Source: Arion vulgaris (Eukaryota > Mollusca > Gastropoda > Stylommatophora > Arionidae). From it: 64,000 nt of DNA. Below, piece after piece: positions 31,441-40,079 of the stretch; within the stretch, counting starts at the first letter, position 1; each line of letters starts with the position of its first letter. The notes below the pieces were generated by a model. It was given only the letters and a program-made list of their open reading frames with translations, was not told where the DNA came from and ran no database searches. A program made the position numbers and the translations under genes. The DNA lies in the NCBI GenBank assembly GCA_020796225.1, contig CM036756.1:61656644-61720643 (forward strand), in the 5' to 3' direction.

Positions 31441-31817
31441 GGGATATTTTTTTCAGCTATGTGCATTGGTATGTTGTTTTGAATTGTTGATTTTTCTTTT
31501 CAGGATTTTCTTTATTATTTTGATAATTTGATGTATGTGCTATTATTTTGAAATCAAGATGAGATATTTAATTAAGTAAATATAAAGAAATAAAAGTTGA
31601 GAATCGGGTTTGATTCTCACATAGATGTACGATGTACTTGACGGCCATTTCTTTTATTTGTAGTCTATGTACGCAGTTGTGGATGGTGTTGATAGAGTTG
31701 TAAATACGTGTAGAAATATTAATAGCTTATCAGGAGGTTACACTGATACATTTATTGGTGCAGTGACCAAGGATAGAACACAGGATTTCAGTAATAAGGC
31801 CCACAGGGCTACAATTC

Positions 31818-32010
31818 TCTACGTAAGCTCATCATTTATTTTCATATTAAATCTTTATAGGAGCGACGGCATCAAGAACAGCCTTACGAATATGAATATC
31901 AGCTTACAAAGTGCCTTAAAAAAGCACACACAAGATCACTACTCTTCACCGCCAACACTTCTATAAAGAAGTAAATGGTGGAAGAGAAGAAGAAGAAGAA
32001 TCTTTATAAA
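31818..32010. other. Continuation of the target LINE and another GAA-tailed fragment
   Basis: The first ~20 bp continue the LINE-delta remnant. Sequence to 32002 ends in GAAGAGAAGAAGAAGAAGAA, so another GAA-tailed insertion is likely; its body (GCGACGGCATCAAGAACAGC) is not identified. Confidence 0.4.
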
Positions 32011-32369
32011 TGTAAACACTTTTTACTATGTCTACTTATTTTAATTCCTGCGTCTACTTATTTTTATTCCTGCATTCTTGAGAGCAATATTCTTATCAAC
32101 TTGGTAGATCAAACTAACATATATAAAATAGTTTCGTGCATTAGTATAGTTATGGTACAGTTACACCTGAGGAGCAATGGAGTTTATGCAGGGATTTGTC
32201 TAGTTCGAAATACATTACTTCGAAATAGTGAAAGAAATAGTATCTAGTCTGTAGTCACATTTAACTGTGATTATACGTTAGATTAGGGTCAAGACTGGCT
32301 CGTGTCACTCTCTCATTGTCCCGAGACAAAGGCAGGGGGTTGTGAATTTAGATTAGACGAAAAAAATAG
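32011..32369. other. No gene recognised
   Basis: Unassigned AT-rich sequence. Confidence 0.4.
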
Positions 32370-32880
32370 ATCTTCTTAAGCGGTAGTGAGCTCGATCACA
32401 ACCCAAGCGTCCCAGGTTCAAACTCCGCGGCCGGCCATTTGGAAGCAAATTTTCCGCGTGGATTTTTACGAACGGTAAAAATAGACCCCACCTTTCAGAA
32501 AGCAATGACAAACTACTAAACGTATAAGTAAAGTAAAGGAACCCTTTCATACCTCGTGGTATATAGGTCAATACAGTGTTAGGCCTGTATTTTTCATTGA
32601 CCGTCGGCACACAATGGGTGATGTGGTCAGCATCACGCCGGCCGCCTTTACTTCCCAGAGCATGTCTGGTACCCATTTGAGGCTGGGTCGACCTGAGAGC
32701 CGTCATGGTCGGGAAAAATTCCACGCACATTGCGGGAGCTGAACCCAGACCACCAGCCTTGCGAAGCGAGTTCACTAACAACTACGCTACAGCGGCTCTA
32801 AACGTATAAGTGGTGCCTGAAAATCGACCCCTCGTTTACTGTGGTTGATGATGACGTTCCGTGAAGAATGTGTCATGATT
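32370..32880 (+). mobile_element. SINE-E, split by SINE-C
   Basis: tRNA-like head AGCGGTAGTGAGCTCGATCA, B-box-like AGGTTCAAACTCCG, AACGGTAAAAATAGACCCCA, AGAAAGCAATGACAAACTAC up to 32528. It resumes at 32811 with TGGTGCCTGAAAATCGACCC and GTTTACTGTGGTTGATGATG. Confidence 0.78.
32529..32799 (-). mobile_element. SINE-C inserted in SINE-E
   Basis: Exact 11-bp duplication AAACGTATAAG (32518-32528, 32800-32810). Minus strand runs AGAGCCGCTGTAGCGTAGTT to the tail GAAAGGGTTCCTTTACTTTA, so both SINE-C ends are fixed. Confidence 0.94.
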
Positions 32881-33483
32881 TTCTTTTTTTCAATTATACG
32901 ACAATTGTAAATTGTACGTCCTAGACGTTAATGAGAGGCAGATTTGTCTCAGTTCTACCCTAGCTTGATCAAATATGTATGTTTAGCACCAGATATATTT
33001 GTGTATGAGCTTGATAATGGTGCTCCCTACATCTCTCATTCGCTTATTTTATCACACCGATAACTCTGTATTTAGTTCTTAAATTTCTAACCTTAGATAA
33101 CTCTTTCCCCTTTTCGAACTGATCTGATATATTCTTTGCTTACTTCCCTTCCACTGATTCATTCTTATCATCGCCCTTACATCCCAAAAACATCACAATA
33201 TATGTCTCGACTTCACATTCTCTTCGTTCATTGTAAACAATGGAGGAAAGCATCGCGTTAGAAAAAAAAAATATGATATAGTTTTCAAACATAAAGAACG
33301 AAATAATCTAATCCGCTCGTTGTGTACACACCATAAATTAACAACATTGTTTTTTTCTAAATAACTAGACAATATCGAAGAGGATTCTAGGAAAGGTGTT
33401 AATTTTTATTTTTCAAATTTGTTGGCTGGATCAAATATACCTGATATAACCAGTAAAAGGTTAGTTCTTAGGTTGGAAGAGGC
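32881..33483. other. No gene recognised
   Basis: AT-rich unassigned sequence, about 600 bp. Confidence 0.4.
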
Positions 33484-33693
33484 CTGCCTGCCCAGCGTGT
33501 TCATAGCGCGTTGGACGACGGGTGACAAGCTCCCTGTGAGGGCGGGTTCAATTCCACGGGCTGGTAGAAAAGCCATAATTCTCCAGATTTACGATGTTCG
33601 TGACACCGAACCGAAGGGTTACGATGTCCATGGGACCGAGCCGAAGAGCTGAAAGCTCAAGTGCTTCTGGATAGGGAAAAAAAATGTTGGAAG
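33484..33693 (+). mobile_element. SINE-D, first of a tandem pair
   Basis: GCCTGCCTGCCCAGCGTGTT head, B-box GGGTTCAATTCC, ACGATGTCCATGGGACCGAG, AAGTGCTTCTGGATAGGG and short poly-A. Confidence 0.86.
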
Positions 33694-33716
33694 ACATAGT
33701 CTTTAATCCCCTACAT

Positions 33717-33943
33717 GCCCGCCTGCCCAGCGTGTTCGTAGCGCGTTGGACTGCGGGTGACTAGTCCTCTGTGTGTGCGGGTTCAATTCCACGGACTGGC
33801 AGAAAAGCCACAGGTTCCCCAGATTCACGGTGTTCGTGGCACTGATCCGAAGGGTTACGATGTCCATGGGACCGAGCCGAAGAGCTGAAAGCTCAAGTGC
33901 TTCTGAATAGGGAAAAAAATGATTGAAGAGCGTGACTCGGCTT
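33717..33943 (+). mobile_element. SINE-D, second of a tandem pair
   Basis: Complete copy with head CCGCCTGCCCAGCGTGTTCG. A 23-bp identical segment flanks it (33694-33716 and 33944-33966). This could be a long target duplication or a sign of tandem duplication, since the sequence just after both poly-A tails is also similar. Confidence 0.88.
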
Positions 33944-34026
33944 ACATAGTCTTTAATCCCCTACATAAGAAACAAAGGTAGATAATAACTTGAATTCGCT
34001 GAAATTTTTATTTTTCATGTTTGTTG

Positions 34027-34060
34027 GTCGCTTTTCGGACTTTTGGCTAAGATCAAAGTG
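34027..34060 (+). pseudogene. U2 snRNA 5'-end fragment
   Basis: GTCGCTTTTCGGACTTTTGG then CTAAGATCAAAGTG closely resembles the first ~33 bases of metazoan U2 snRNA (two or three substitutions by my recollection). The branch-point-recognition segment that should follow is absent, so this is a retroposed fragment or the head of a snRNA-derived SINE, not a gene. Confidence 0.6.
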
Positions 34061-34139
34061 ATTACGTGATCACGGCCAAACAGGTTGAAGCCTTTATAGA
34101 GCCAATAGACAATACCGAAATAAATTAAAACAAATTCCG

Positions 34140-34440
34140 AGCAGCTCTCATTGGAAAGACTGGGGACACTGACGCAACATTGTGGCACTTTTGCAGAAGA
34201 AATCCGCAGAAGAGGGAGATGGATAGGACATACTGCGAGAAAATCACACAATAACATTGCGAGGCATTCATTGAACTGGAATCCACAGGGCAAACAGAAA
34301 AGAGAGGCAGGTGAATGAACACATGGAGAAGAGAACTTGACAAAGATATCAAACAAATCGGCCTCAGTTGAGAAGGCAGGGAGAGGGCTGCCCAAAACAG
34401 AAACATCTGGAGAATTGTGGTTGTTGGTCTATACTCCCAA
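34140..34440 (+). mobile_element. LINE-delta 3' end
   Basis: Frameshifted translation with [13 protein letters not shown], [10 protein letters not shown] and TWRRELDKDIKQIGLS followed by AAQNRNIWRIVV, the usual C-terminal order of this LINE class. Confidence 0.68.
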
Positions 34441-35115
34441 CGGAGATCATGTAACTCTCAACATAACATATACATAACATCGGGCACATATTCCACGACA
34501 AGCTATACGGAGATCATGTAACTATCAACATAACATATACATAACATCGGGCACATGTTCCACGACAAGCTATACGGAGATCATGTAACTCTCAACATAA
34601 CATATACATAACATCGGGCACATATTCCACGACAAGATATACGGAGATCATGTAACTCTCAACATAACATATACATAACATCGGGCACATATTCCACGAC
34701 AAGATATACGGAGATCATGTAACTCTCAACATAACATATACATAACATCGGGCACATATTCCACGACAAGCTATACGGAGATCATGTAACTATCAACATA
34801 ACATATACATAACATCGGGCACATATTCCACGACAAGATATACGGAGATCATGTAACTCTCAACATAACATATACATAACATCGGGCACATATTCCACGA
34901 CAAGATATACGGAGATCATGTAACTCTCAACATAACATATACATAACATCGGGCACATATTCCACGACAAGCTATACGGAGATCATGTAACTATCAACAT
35001 AACATATACATAACATCGGGCACATATTTCACGACAAGCTATACGGAGATCATGTAACTATCAACATAACATATACATAACATCGGGCACATATTCCACG
35101 ACAAGATATACGGAA
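34441..35115. repeat. 67-bp satellite, 10 copies
   Basis: CGGAGATCATGTAACTCTCA, ACATAACATATACATAACAT and CGGGCACATATTCCACGACA recur with a 67-bp step from 34441 to 35111. Two variant types (CAAGCTA/CAAGATA, ACTCTCA/ACTATCA) alternate in a higher-order pattern. The last unit runs into LINE sequence also seen at 14595-14690. Confidence 0.97.
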
Positions 35116-35299
35116 ATGATCGCTTACTACTTTAGAAGTAAACAAATCGATGCCTGAAAACGTGGCAAGAAGCTTATTTACTATATTTTATCAACAATAC
35201 TGGTTACCGTGTTACCGTAGACATTATATTTTGCTTATCAAGTCCAGTGATAAATAATGAGTTGTATGTGTGATATGCCTTTTCCAAGCCCGGATGAAA
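35116..35299. other. LINE-beta-related end, then unassigned
   Basis: 35116-35170 continues the LINE segment (TTACTACTTTAGAAGTAAAC, AAATCGATGCCTG). The rest is unassigned. Confidence 0.45.
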
Positions 35300-35680
35300 A
35301 AGAAGGAGGGATTGTCCGTGAGGCCAGCTATCTCATCACAAGAAATTTAAAGAGCTACCGAAACTTGCAAGAAAGGACGCCATAACGGTAATGTCTGGTC
35401 AACCACTAGTGACAACTGTTTTAAGAAAAAGAAGATGGATATATGTTGGATAAACCTTAAGGAGAAATGATCAACGAATATCAAACAGGCATTGAAGTGA
35501 GATGCAAAAGGTTCAAGAAAGAGAGGACGTCCGAAGGAGACCCTGAAACGAACTTTGCTGAGAGAGGCAAGAAATATCGGTCTCAGTTCCATGGAGGAGA
35601 TTGAGCGAGTTGTACAGGATAGAGCGGTATAGAGAAATTGTTTGCAGGCCCTGTGTAACATATAACGGTAGGAGAGGAAT
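35300..35680 (+). mobile_element. LINE-delta 3' end
   Basis: Plus-strand counterpart of 10075-10370, with GAGAAATGATCAACGAATAT, CAGGCATTGAAGTGAGATGC, AGAAAGAGAGGACGTCCGAA. It lies in the intron immediately before the BAMBI ectodomain exon. Confidence 0.7.
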
Positions 35681-35747
35681 TATTATGTTTGATGCGTTAT
35701 TTTTACATGCACAATTTTTAATATCTTGAAATGAATGTCTCTTCCAG

Positions 35748-35990
35748 GTCTTATTCGATGCGACTGTAACACAGCTGAATGTAAGGAAGCTGGGAAGACC
35801 ATGTGTACGGGCACCACATTTTGTTACACAGAGCTCTATAAAAACATACTCAACCGGGGATGCGACCCTGCGCCCATAGCATGTGAGATCAAAAAACCAG
35901 CTGGCGTCGATGTGGAGTGGCCTGCTGTATATTGTTGTCATGGAAAAGATCTTTGTAATAAGTACGTGCTTCCTGCCGTCACAGCCGCAG
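35748..35990 (+). CDS. BAMBI: BAMBI-like pseudoreceptor, ectodomain exon
   Basis: BAMBI proteins are single-pass membrane proteins with a TGF-beta type I receptor-like ectodomain but no kinase; they block BMP/activin signalling by joining receptor complexes. The exon is bounded by acceptor TCTCTTCCAG (ending 35747) and donor CAG|GTGAG (35991), both phase 1, and codes for ~81 residues. Ten cysteines include an IRCDCNTAEC start and the family signature CC-X5-CN (CCHGKDLCN), as in activin-receptor ectodomains. The preceding exon, which should supply the signal peptide, was not found in the window. It joins in frame to 38729-39129. A plain type I receptor is excluded by the short tail in the next exon. 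Confidence 0.88.
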
Positions 35991-36060
35991 GTGAGAGATG
36001 TACTTTTTAGCGTAGTCTCTTCTAGGATGTACTACGCCGATGTGTTTTATTAAGAAATAG

Positions 36061-36268
36061 GTTTACATTACTTCAATAACAGAACATCAGGAAGAAGGCG
36101 AGAGGAAGACCACGGAAAAGATGGTTAGATGGCATAGTAGAATCCTGTCAACGAGCAAAAATAAAATTCACCCAAGCCACCATAACAGCGCAAGACAAAA
36201 ACATAAAAACACGACACTGGGCAACAACAACCCGGTAGCAGTGTGACGACAAAAGAAGAAGAAGAAAA
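36061..36268 (+). mobile_element. LINE-alpha 3' end in the BAMBI intron
   Basis: Same sequence as 31240-31440: AGAACATCAGGAAGAAGGCG, ACCACGGAAAAGATGGTTAG, GGGCAACAACAACCCGG, AGTGTGACGACAAAAGAAG and a (GAA) tail. 5'-truncated. Confidence 0.8.
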
Positions 36269-36361
36269 AGATTACAGGAGCAGACATTTCCAACAGTGGT
36301 GAGCCACTTTCTGACGGAACAGAAGCGATGGCTTGAAATCAATCATACCACAGTTCCTGAA

Positions 36362-36592
36362 CTGGTATTATGGTTACCGGGGCTTAAATTTGGGGTGTAA
36401 AGAATAGAACCACTGTTATCTACCCCGCATGTCGTAAGAGGCGACTGAGGAGGTTTGGATGAAATCGGATGCATGTGTCCTAAACGTGTAGAAGTCTATG
36501 CGTTTAGGAGCCTACCAAATCACTGTGCAACGAATACACGTTCTTGGCAAAGATCAAACATATCACAAAGAGTAATTAAAATTGGTCATAAA
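36362..36592 (+). mobile_element. SINE-B in the BAMBI intron
   Basis: TGGTTACCGGGGCTTAAATT, GTCGTAAGAGGCGACTGAGG, GAAGTCTATGCGTTTAGGAG, ACGTTCTTGGCAAAGATCAA, up to ATTAAAATTGGTCATAAA; the GAA tail is lost. Confidence 0.82.
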
Positions 36593-36684
36593 TGTAGACA
36601 TTGGACTTCGCATTCCAATCCGGGTATGCAAAATGTTACAAACACAATTTAGTCAGTTTGCTAAAGATGTGTGCCTTACATGAA

Positions 36685-36945
36685 GAGCTGAGAGTCTCGG
36701 TAACACAGTGGTTTTAGCACACTTGGTTCTATTCCCAGATGGAGTGGGACTTTTCATCGAATAAACGGCTCTCAGGTCGATTTAGCCTCAAATGGTTACT
36801 ATAGAAACAGTATGAAGTGAAAGATGGTCGGTGTGATGTTTACTACATCAAACATTGTGTGCAGAAAAAAAAACATAAAAATGTAGACAGCATGGTATGA
36901 AAATGGGTTCTTTGCTTACATAAACATATAGTAAAGCAAGGAATC
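36685..36945 (+). mobile_element. SINE-C, diverged, in the BAMBI intron
   Basis: Follows the SINE-C order with many changes: GAGTCTCGGTAACACAGTGG, ACGGCTCTCAGGTCGATTTA, GTCGGTGTGATGTTTACTAC, TGAAAATGGGTTCTTTGCTT. Confidence 0.62.
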
Positions 36946-37139
36946 TAGGACAAGAACTATTGCGAGAACGCATACTGTACACAACATCTCCATGCTACGG
37001 CTTAGTATTGTGAGGCATCTAGCAATTAACATCATTACGACATTATGTGCTATTTGGTTACCTTGATCAATTCATCAGCAAGTAACATGTCTATTCTAGA
37101 GCGTCACTTTCATCACAGCCTGAGCTAAACACTATGTTT

Positions 37140-37339
37140 CTAGCAAGTTCTCCACCACTTCTAACGTCATGTTCAATGTTTCTTTGACGTCCTGCTGCCA
37201 CCTTCGTCTTAATCTTCCCCTGCCTCTTCCCACAGGAACCATGCCTTCCATTATTGTTCTATCCAAACAAACGTATCGTTTAAGGTGACAGACACACTTC
37301 CTTTTCCGGGATATGATGTTGTTTATGAGCCGATGCTTT
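37140..37339 (-). mobile_element. LINE-zeta scrap
   Basis: GTCATGTTCAATGTTTC, CTTCGTCTTAATCTTCCCCT and TCTATCCAAACAAACGTATC resemble other antisense LINE remnants in the window. It is too decayed to translate. Confidence 0.38.
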
Positions 37340-37480
37340 ACTATATGTAAGTCTTGTGGTATGTCCTTGTTTCTTCTCTTCTATGTTCAGGGCGTTATGA
37401 ACCAATGCTATACTATATGTAAGTCTTGTGGTATGTCCTTGTTTCTTCTCTTCTATATCCAGGGCGTACTATGAATTTGT
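37340..37480. repeat. 72-bp tandem duplication
   Basis: ACTATATGTAAGTCTTGTGG and TATGTCCTTGTTTCTTCTCT occur at 37340 and again 72 bp downstream. The second copy merges with the left arm of the inverted repeat. Confidence 0.85.
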
Positions 37481-37675
37481 CGGTTTCATTATCAATTACA
37501 AACAAGTAACATTTTATTTCAAATCGTTGTCAGATGTGGGAGTTGAGAGCAACAGTAAGGATGATTGCTAGAGGATAACGGAAACTTGAGTGGAAAATAT
37601 TAACTAGTGTATAGAATTGTCTATGTTGACGTCTCCTAAGATGACTGGGTACCCTGGCCCGGATGGATGACAGCC
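37446..37675 (+). repeat. Inverted repeat, left arm (230 bp)
   Basis: The complement of 38427-38656, about 96% identical with roughly eight mismatches, mostly near the inner end. It could be the terminal repeat of a foldback element; target duplications are not evident. Confidence 0.94.
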
Positions 37676-38075
37676 AGATCCAGTAAGATATTCAATACAG
37701 GGAGATAATTTCTAGTGAAAGAATAGTAGTATTCCTTTCTTCTTGACAAAGACTTGAAGGCACTTGACACGAACACACAAGACTGGGAGGAGCTCGTCAG
37801 AGATAGAACAAGCTAGAGACAGGTTCTGAAAACTTGTCTGAGAATTGGAGAAGTCACACACAAACAATTTATTGAAATAAGACTTAACAGGAGAAAATAG
37901 GTAATAAAATCCATCAAGGTTGGGGGCGTTACATTCTTTATCTCTCTAGACTAGCAGGATTCCTTCACCATCATGTTGGACCATGAACCATCAACATGCA
38001 AACCATTGGACATTTACTCGGAGAGATCGAGTACGCATGGATCCGTTCAGATAATAAGATCATCATCATGTTGAA

Positions 38076-38240
38076 CAGTGGCGGCTCGTGGTCAGTTTTT
38101 CTTGGTGGGCCAGACACAGATTTTCGGAAAATTATGGTGTTTGGAGTATTTACTATTATTTGTCTATTCCTGGAAGTTATTCCCCTTTCGATTATTGGTG
38201 GGGCCGGGCCCCACTAGCCCTCAATGACGAGCCGCCCCTG
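38076..38240 (+). mobile_element. hAT-type MITE copy 3
   Basis: 165 bp from CAGTGGCGGCTCGTG to ACGAGCCGCCCCTG with an exact 8-bp duplication ATGTTGAA (38068-38075, 38241-38248). It lies in the loop of the inverted repeat within the BAMBI intron. Confidence 0.96.
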
Positions 38241-38281
38241 ATGTTGAACTATAAACCATTCGACATTTACTAGTTAAAAAA

Positions 38282-38405
38282 TGGTTAAAGCCGAAGGATT
38301 GAGTTCGTTGTACCGTGTTTTGCCTCATATAGCTCGGTCTGTCTCAGCAGAAATGGTATGCCACTTGCCGAGAGGATTGCCCAGAGCACTAACTATGTAG
38401 CTTTC
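38282..38405 (-). mobile_element. SINE-G fragment
   Basis: Reversed SINE-G body (AAGCCGAAGGATTGAGTTCG, CATATAGCTCGGTCTGTCTC, AGAAATGGTATGCCACTTGC). The tRNA-like head is missing. Confidence 0.62.
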
Positions 38406-38426
38406 AACGTTGTATGTACATTTCAT

Positions 38427-38656
38427 GGCTGTTATCCATCAGGGTCAGGGAACCCAGTCATCTTAGGAGACGTCAACATAGACAATTCTATACACTAGTT
38501 AATATTTTCCACTCAAGTTTCCGTTATCCTCTAGCAATTATCCTTATTGTTGCTCTCAACTCCCACATCTGACAACGATTTGAAATAAAATGTTACTTGT
38601 TTGTAATTGATAATGCAACCGACAAATTCATAGTACGCCCTGGATATAGAAGAGAA
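38427..38656 (-). repeat. Inverted repeat, right arm (230 bp)
   Basis: Pairs with 37446-37675. Its outer end lies 72 bp before the second BAMBI exon. Confidence 0.94.
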
Positions 38657-38728
38657 TTGATATATACCATTATATCATTTAGATTGCAATATTTGTTTGT
38701 TTATTTAACTCATTTTTTAATGTTACAG

Positions 38729-39129
38729 AAAAGGAGAATAAAATTCATGTCCAGCAACATCATGAGCCACAGTCTACAGATTCTAATTGCTTCAATTCAG
38801 ATAATCTTATAAAAGCACCAATCGCTAAAATAATAAACCCTATTTATATAGCGGTACCAGTAGCAGGTGTTTGTGTGTTGTTGTCACTCATTATTTTCGC
38901 TATGTATTTGCTCAGACGACGTACAGTCTACCACCACCAAGACAGCTTTAACCACTATCATCACGAGAACGCTATCGCTCATCCACAGAAACAGGCTGCT
39001 GCGTTGCCTCATCACTGCCAATGCACATGTAAAAAGCAGACTGCTCCTCCTTGCAGCAAGGGAAACAGATGCACGGACAGTGAACGATCTTCTTCAGGCA
39101 GTGAAACAAAACTGTTCCTTCAGTCTTGA
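38729..39129 (+). CDS. BAMBI: BAMBI-like pseudoreceptor, transmembrane and cytoplasmic exon
   Basis: Acceptor TTAATGTTACAG, phase 1, joined to the preceding exon by a split Glu codon. It codes for 133 residues to a TGA at 39127-39129. After a hydrophilic linker (~45 residues) comes one membrane helix, IYIAVPVAGVCVLLSLIIFA, then LLRRR as stop-transfer. The ~65-residue tail is His-rich (HHQDSFNHYHHENAIAHPQ), contains a CQCTC cluster and ends in a Ser-rich stretch. There is no kinase domain, which separates BAMBI from true type I receptors. AVPVAG in the helix and the Cys cluster in the tail resemble vertebrate BAMBI. With a signal peptide the protein would be about 235-245 residues, close to the known family length of 260. 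Sequence after the stop is taken up by tandem repeats. Confidence 0.88.
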
Positions 39130-39229
39130 TCTGTCAACATTGGCGTAAGAACAATGCACATAAATTGTGTCACACCGGAAGCGTCCTTTCTGAGAATCAG
39201 TATAAACACTCATCAAAGATGGTGCCGCA

Positions 39230-39800
39230 AAACATGCTCAGTGTCTTAGAATCAGTAGGCACCAGAGGTAGGGTTTCATTTCATCCTCGGTGTCTGAGAC
39301 TCAGTGCTTATCAAACAGTGTGTCGCAATGGAAGCTCGGGGCCTGAGAATCATTACTCATCCGAAGTAGTGTTGCATTTAATGCTCAGTGTATGAGACTC
39401 GGTACTCGCCAGAAGTAGAGATGTATTTAATCATCAGTGTACCAGACTCGGTACTCGCCAGAAGTAGGGATGTATTTAATCATCAGCGTACCAGACTCGG
39501 TACTCGCCAGAAGTAGGGATGTATTTAATCATCAGTGTACCAGACTCGGTACTCGCCAGAAGTAGGGATGTATTTAATCATCAGTGTACCAGACTCGGTA
39601 CTCGCCAGAAGTAGGGATGTATTTAATCATCAGTGTACCAGACTCGGTACTCGCCAGAAGTAGTGTTGCATTTAATCCTCAGTGTCTGAGACTCGGTATT
39701 CACCAGAAATTATGTCGCAATGGAGGCACAGTGTCTGAGACTCAGTATTCACCAAAGATAGTGTCACACTTAACGCTCAGTTTCTAAGATTCCTAACAAA
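39230..39800. repeat. 49-bp tandem array just downstream of BAMBI
   Basis: GTACTCGCCAGAAGTAGGGA, TGTATTTAATCATCAGTGTA, CCAGACTCG recur at 39402, 39451, 39500, 39549, 39598, 39647 (49-bp step). More diverged units extend both ways. The array may be in the 3' UTR; a possible ATTAAA poly(A) signal is at 39958-39963. Confidence 0.9.
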
Positions 39801-40079
39801 CACACACCAAAAGTTGAACTTTCTGATCAGGAGGAACAAAATGTATTGTGATACGCCCTACAAAACAAAAGGCAGCTTCAACTTTACTGTTCAATGGTAG
39901 CATCTCCATGACGGCTGGATCTCATCATACATATCTCTGCAGATTAATTTCTCTAGCATTAAAGAACTCTAACTAGGCTACTGTTCCTACTGTTTGCGAG
40001 GAAATGGTATCGTGTTCTTATCAAATCATAGAAACAATATTATTATTGAATATTTTCTAACACTATGTGACATTTTATG
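39801..40079. other. Possible BAMBI 3' UTR or spacer
   Basis: No gene recognised. Confidence 0.35.

Larger units (their letters stand above)
28802..31813 (+). repeat. 3' LTR, interrupted by LINE-alpha
   Basis: 28802-29785 plus 31450-31813 reconstitute ~1348 bp of LTR that reads as the 5' LTR with few changes. The outer end is GGGCTACA, followed by the ATTC target copy. Confidence 0.95.
24103..31817 (+). mobile_element. Gag-only-type LTR retrotransposon, with nested LINE
   Basis: Two long direct repeats (24107-25464 and 28802-31813, the latter split) start TGTAATAGTG and end GGCTACA. They are flanked by ATTC on both sides (24103-24106, 31814-31817), a 4-bp target duplication. The internal part is 3.3 kb. 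It has a tRNA-like primer-site region right after the 5' LTR, one intact ORF (25712-26581), a purine-rich run GGTGGGTAAGGAA just before the 3' LTR (28789-28801), and no recognisable protease, reverse transcriptase or integrase. The few LTR differences I can see by eye (short indels near 24590 and 25010, a few substitutions) suggest a young insertion. It may be non-autonomous and mobilised by a Gypsy-like relative; the 4-bp duplication and TG...CA ends fit LTR elements in general. Confidence 0.94.
35991..38728 (+). other. BAMBI intron, 2738 bp
   Basis: Begins GTGAGAGATG and ends with a pyrimidine-rich tract and TTTTAATGTTACAG. It carries LINE-alpha, SINE-B, SINE-C, SINE-G and MITE insertions and a 230-bp inverted repeat, whose right arm ends 72 bp before the acceptor exon. 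Confidence 0.8.

Noticed and set aside
31667..31966. 99-residue plus-strand frame MYAVVDGVDR...
   Set aside because: It lies in the LTR and runs past the LTR end into the flank, and the same DNA in the 5' LTR is non-coding promoter/primer-site region.
37446..38656. Inverted repeat as the ends of a complete DNA transposon
   Set aside because: I could not find target duplications next to the outer ends, nor a transposase between the arms, so only an inverted repeat is claimed.
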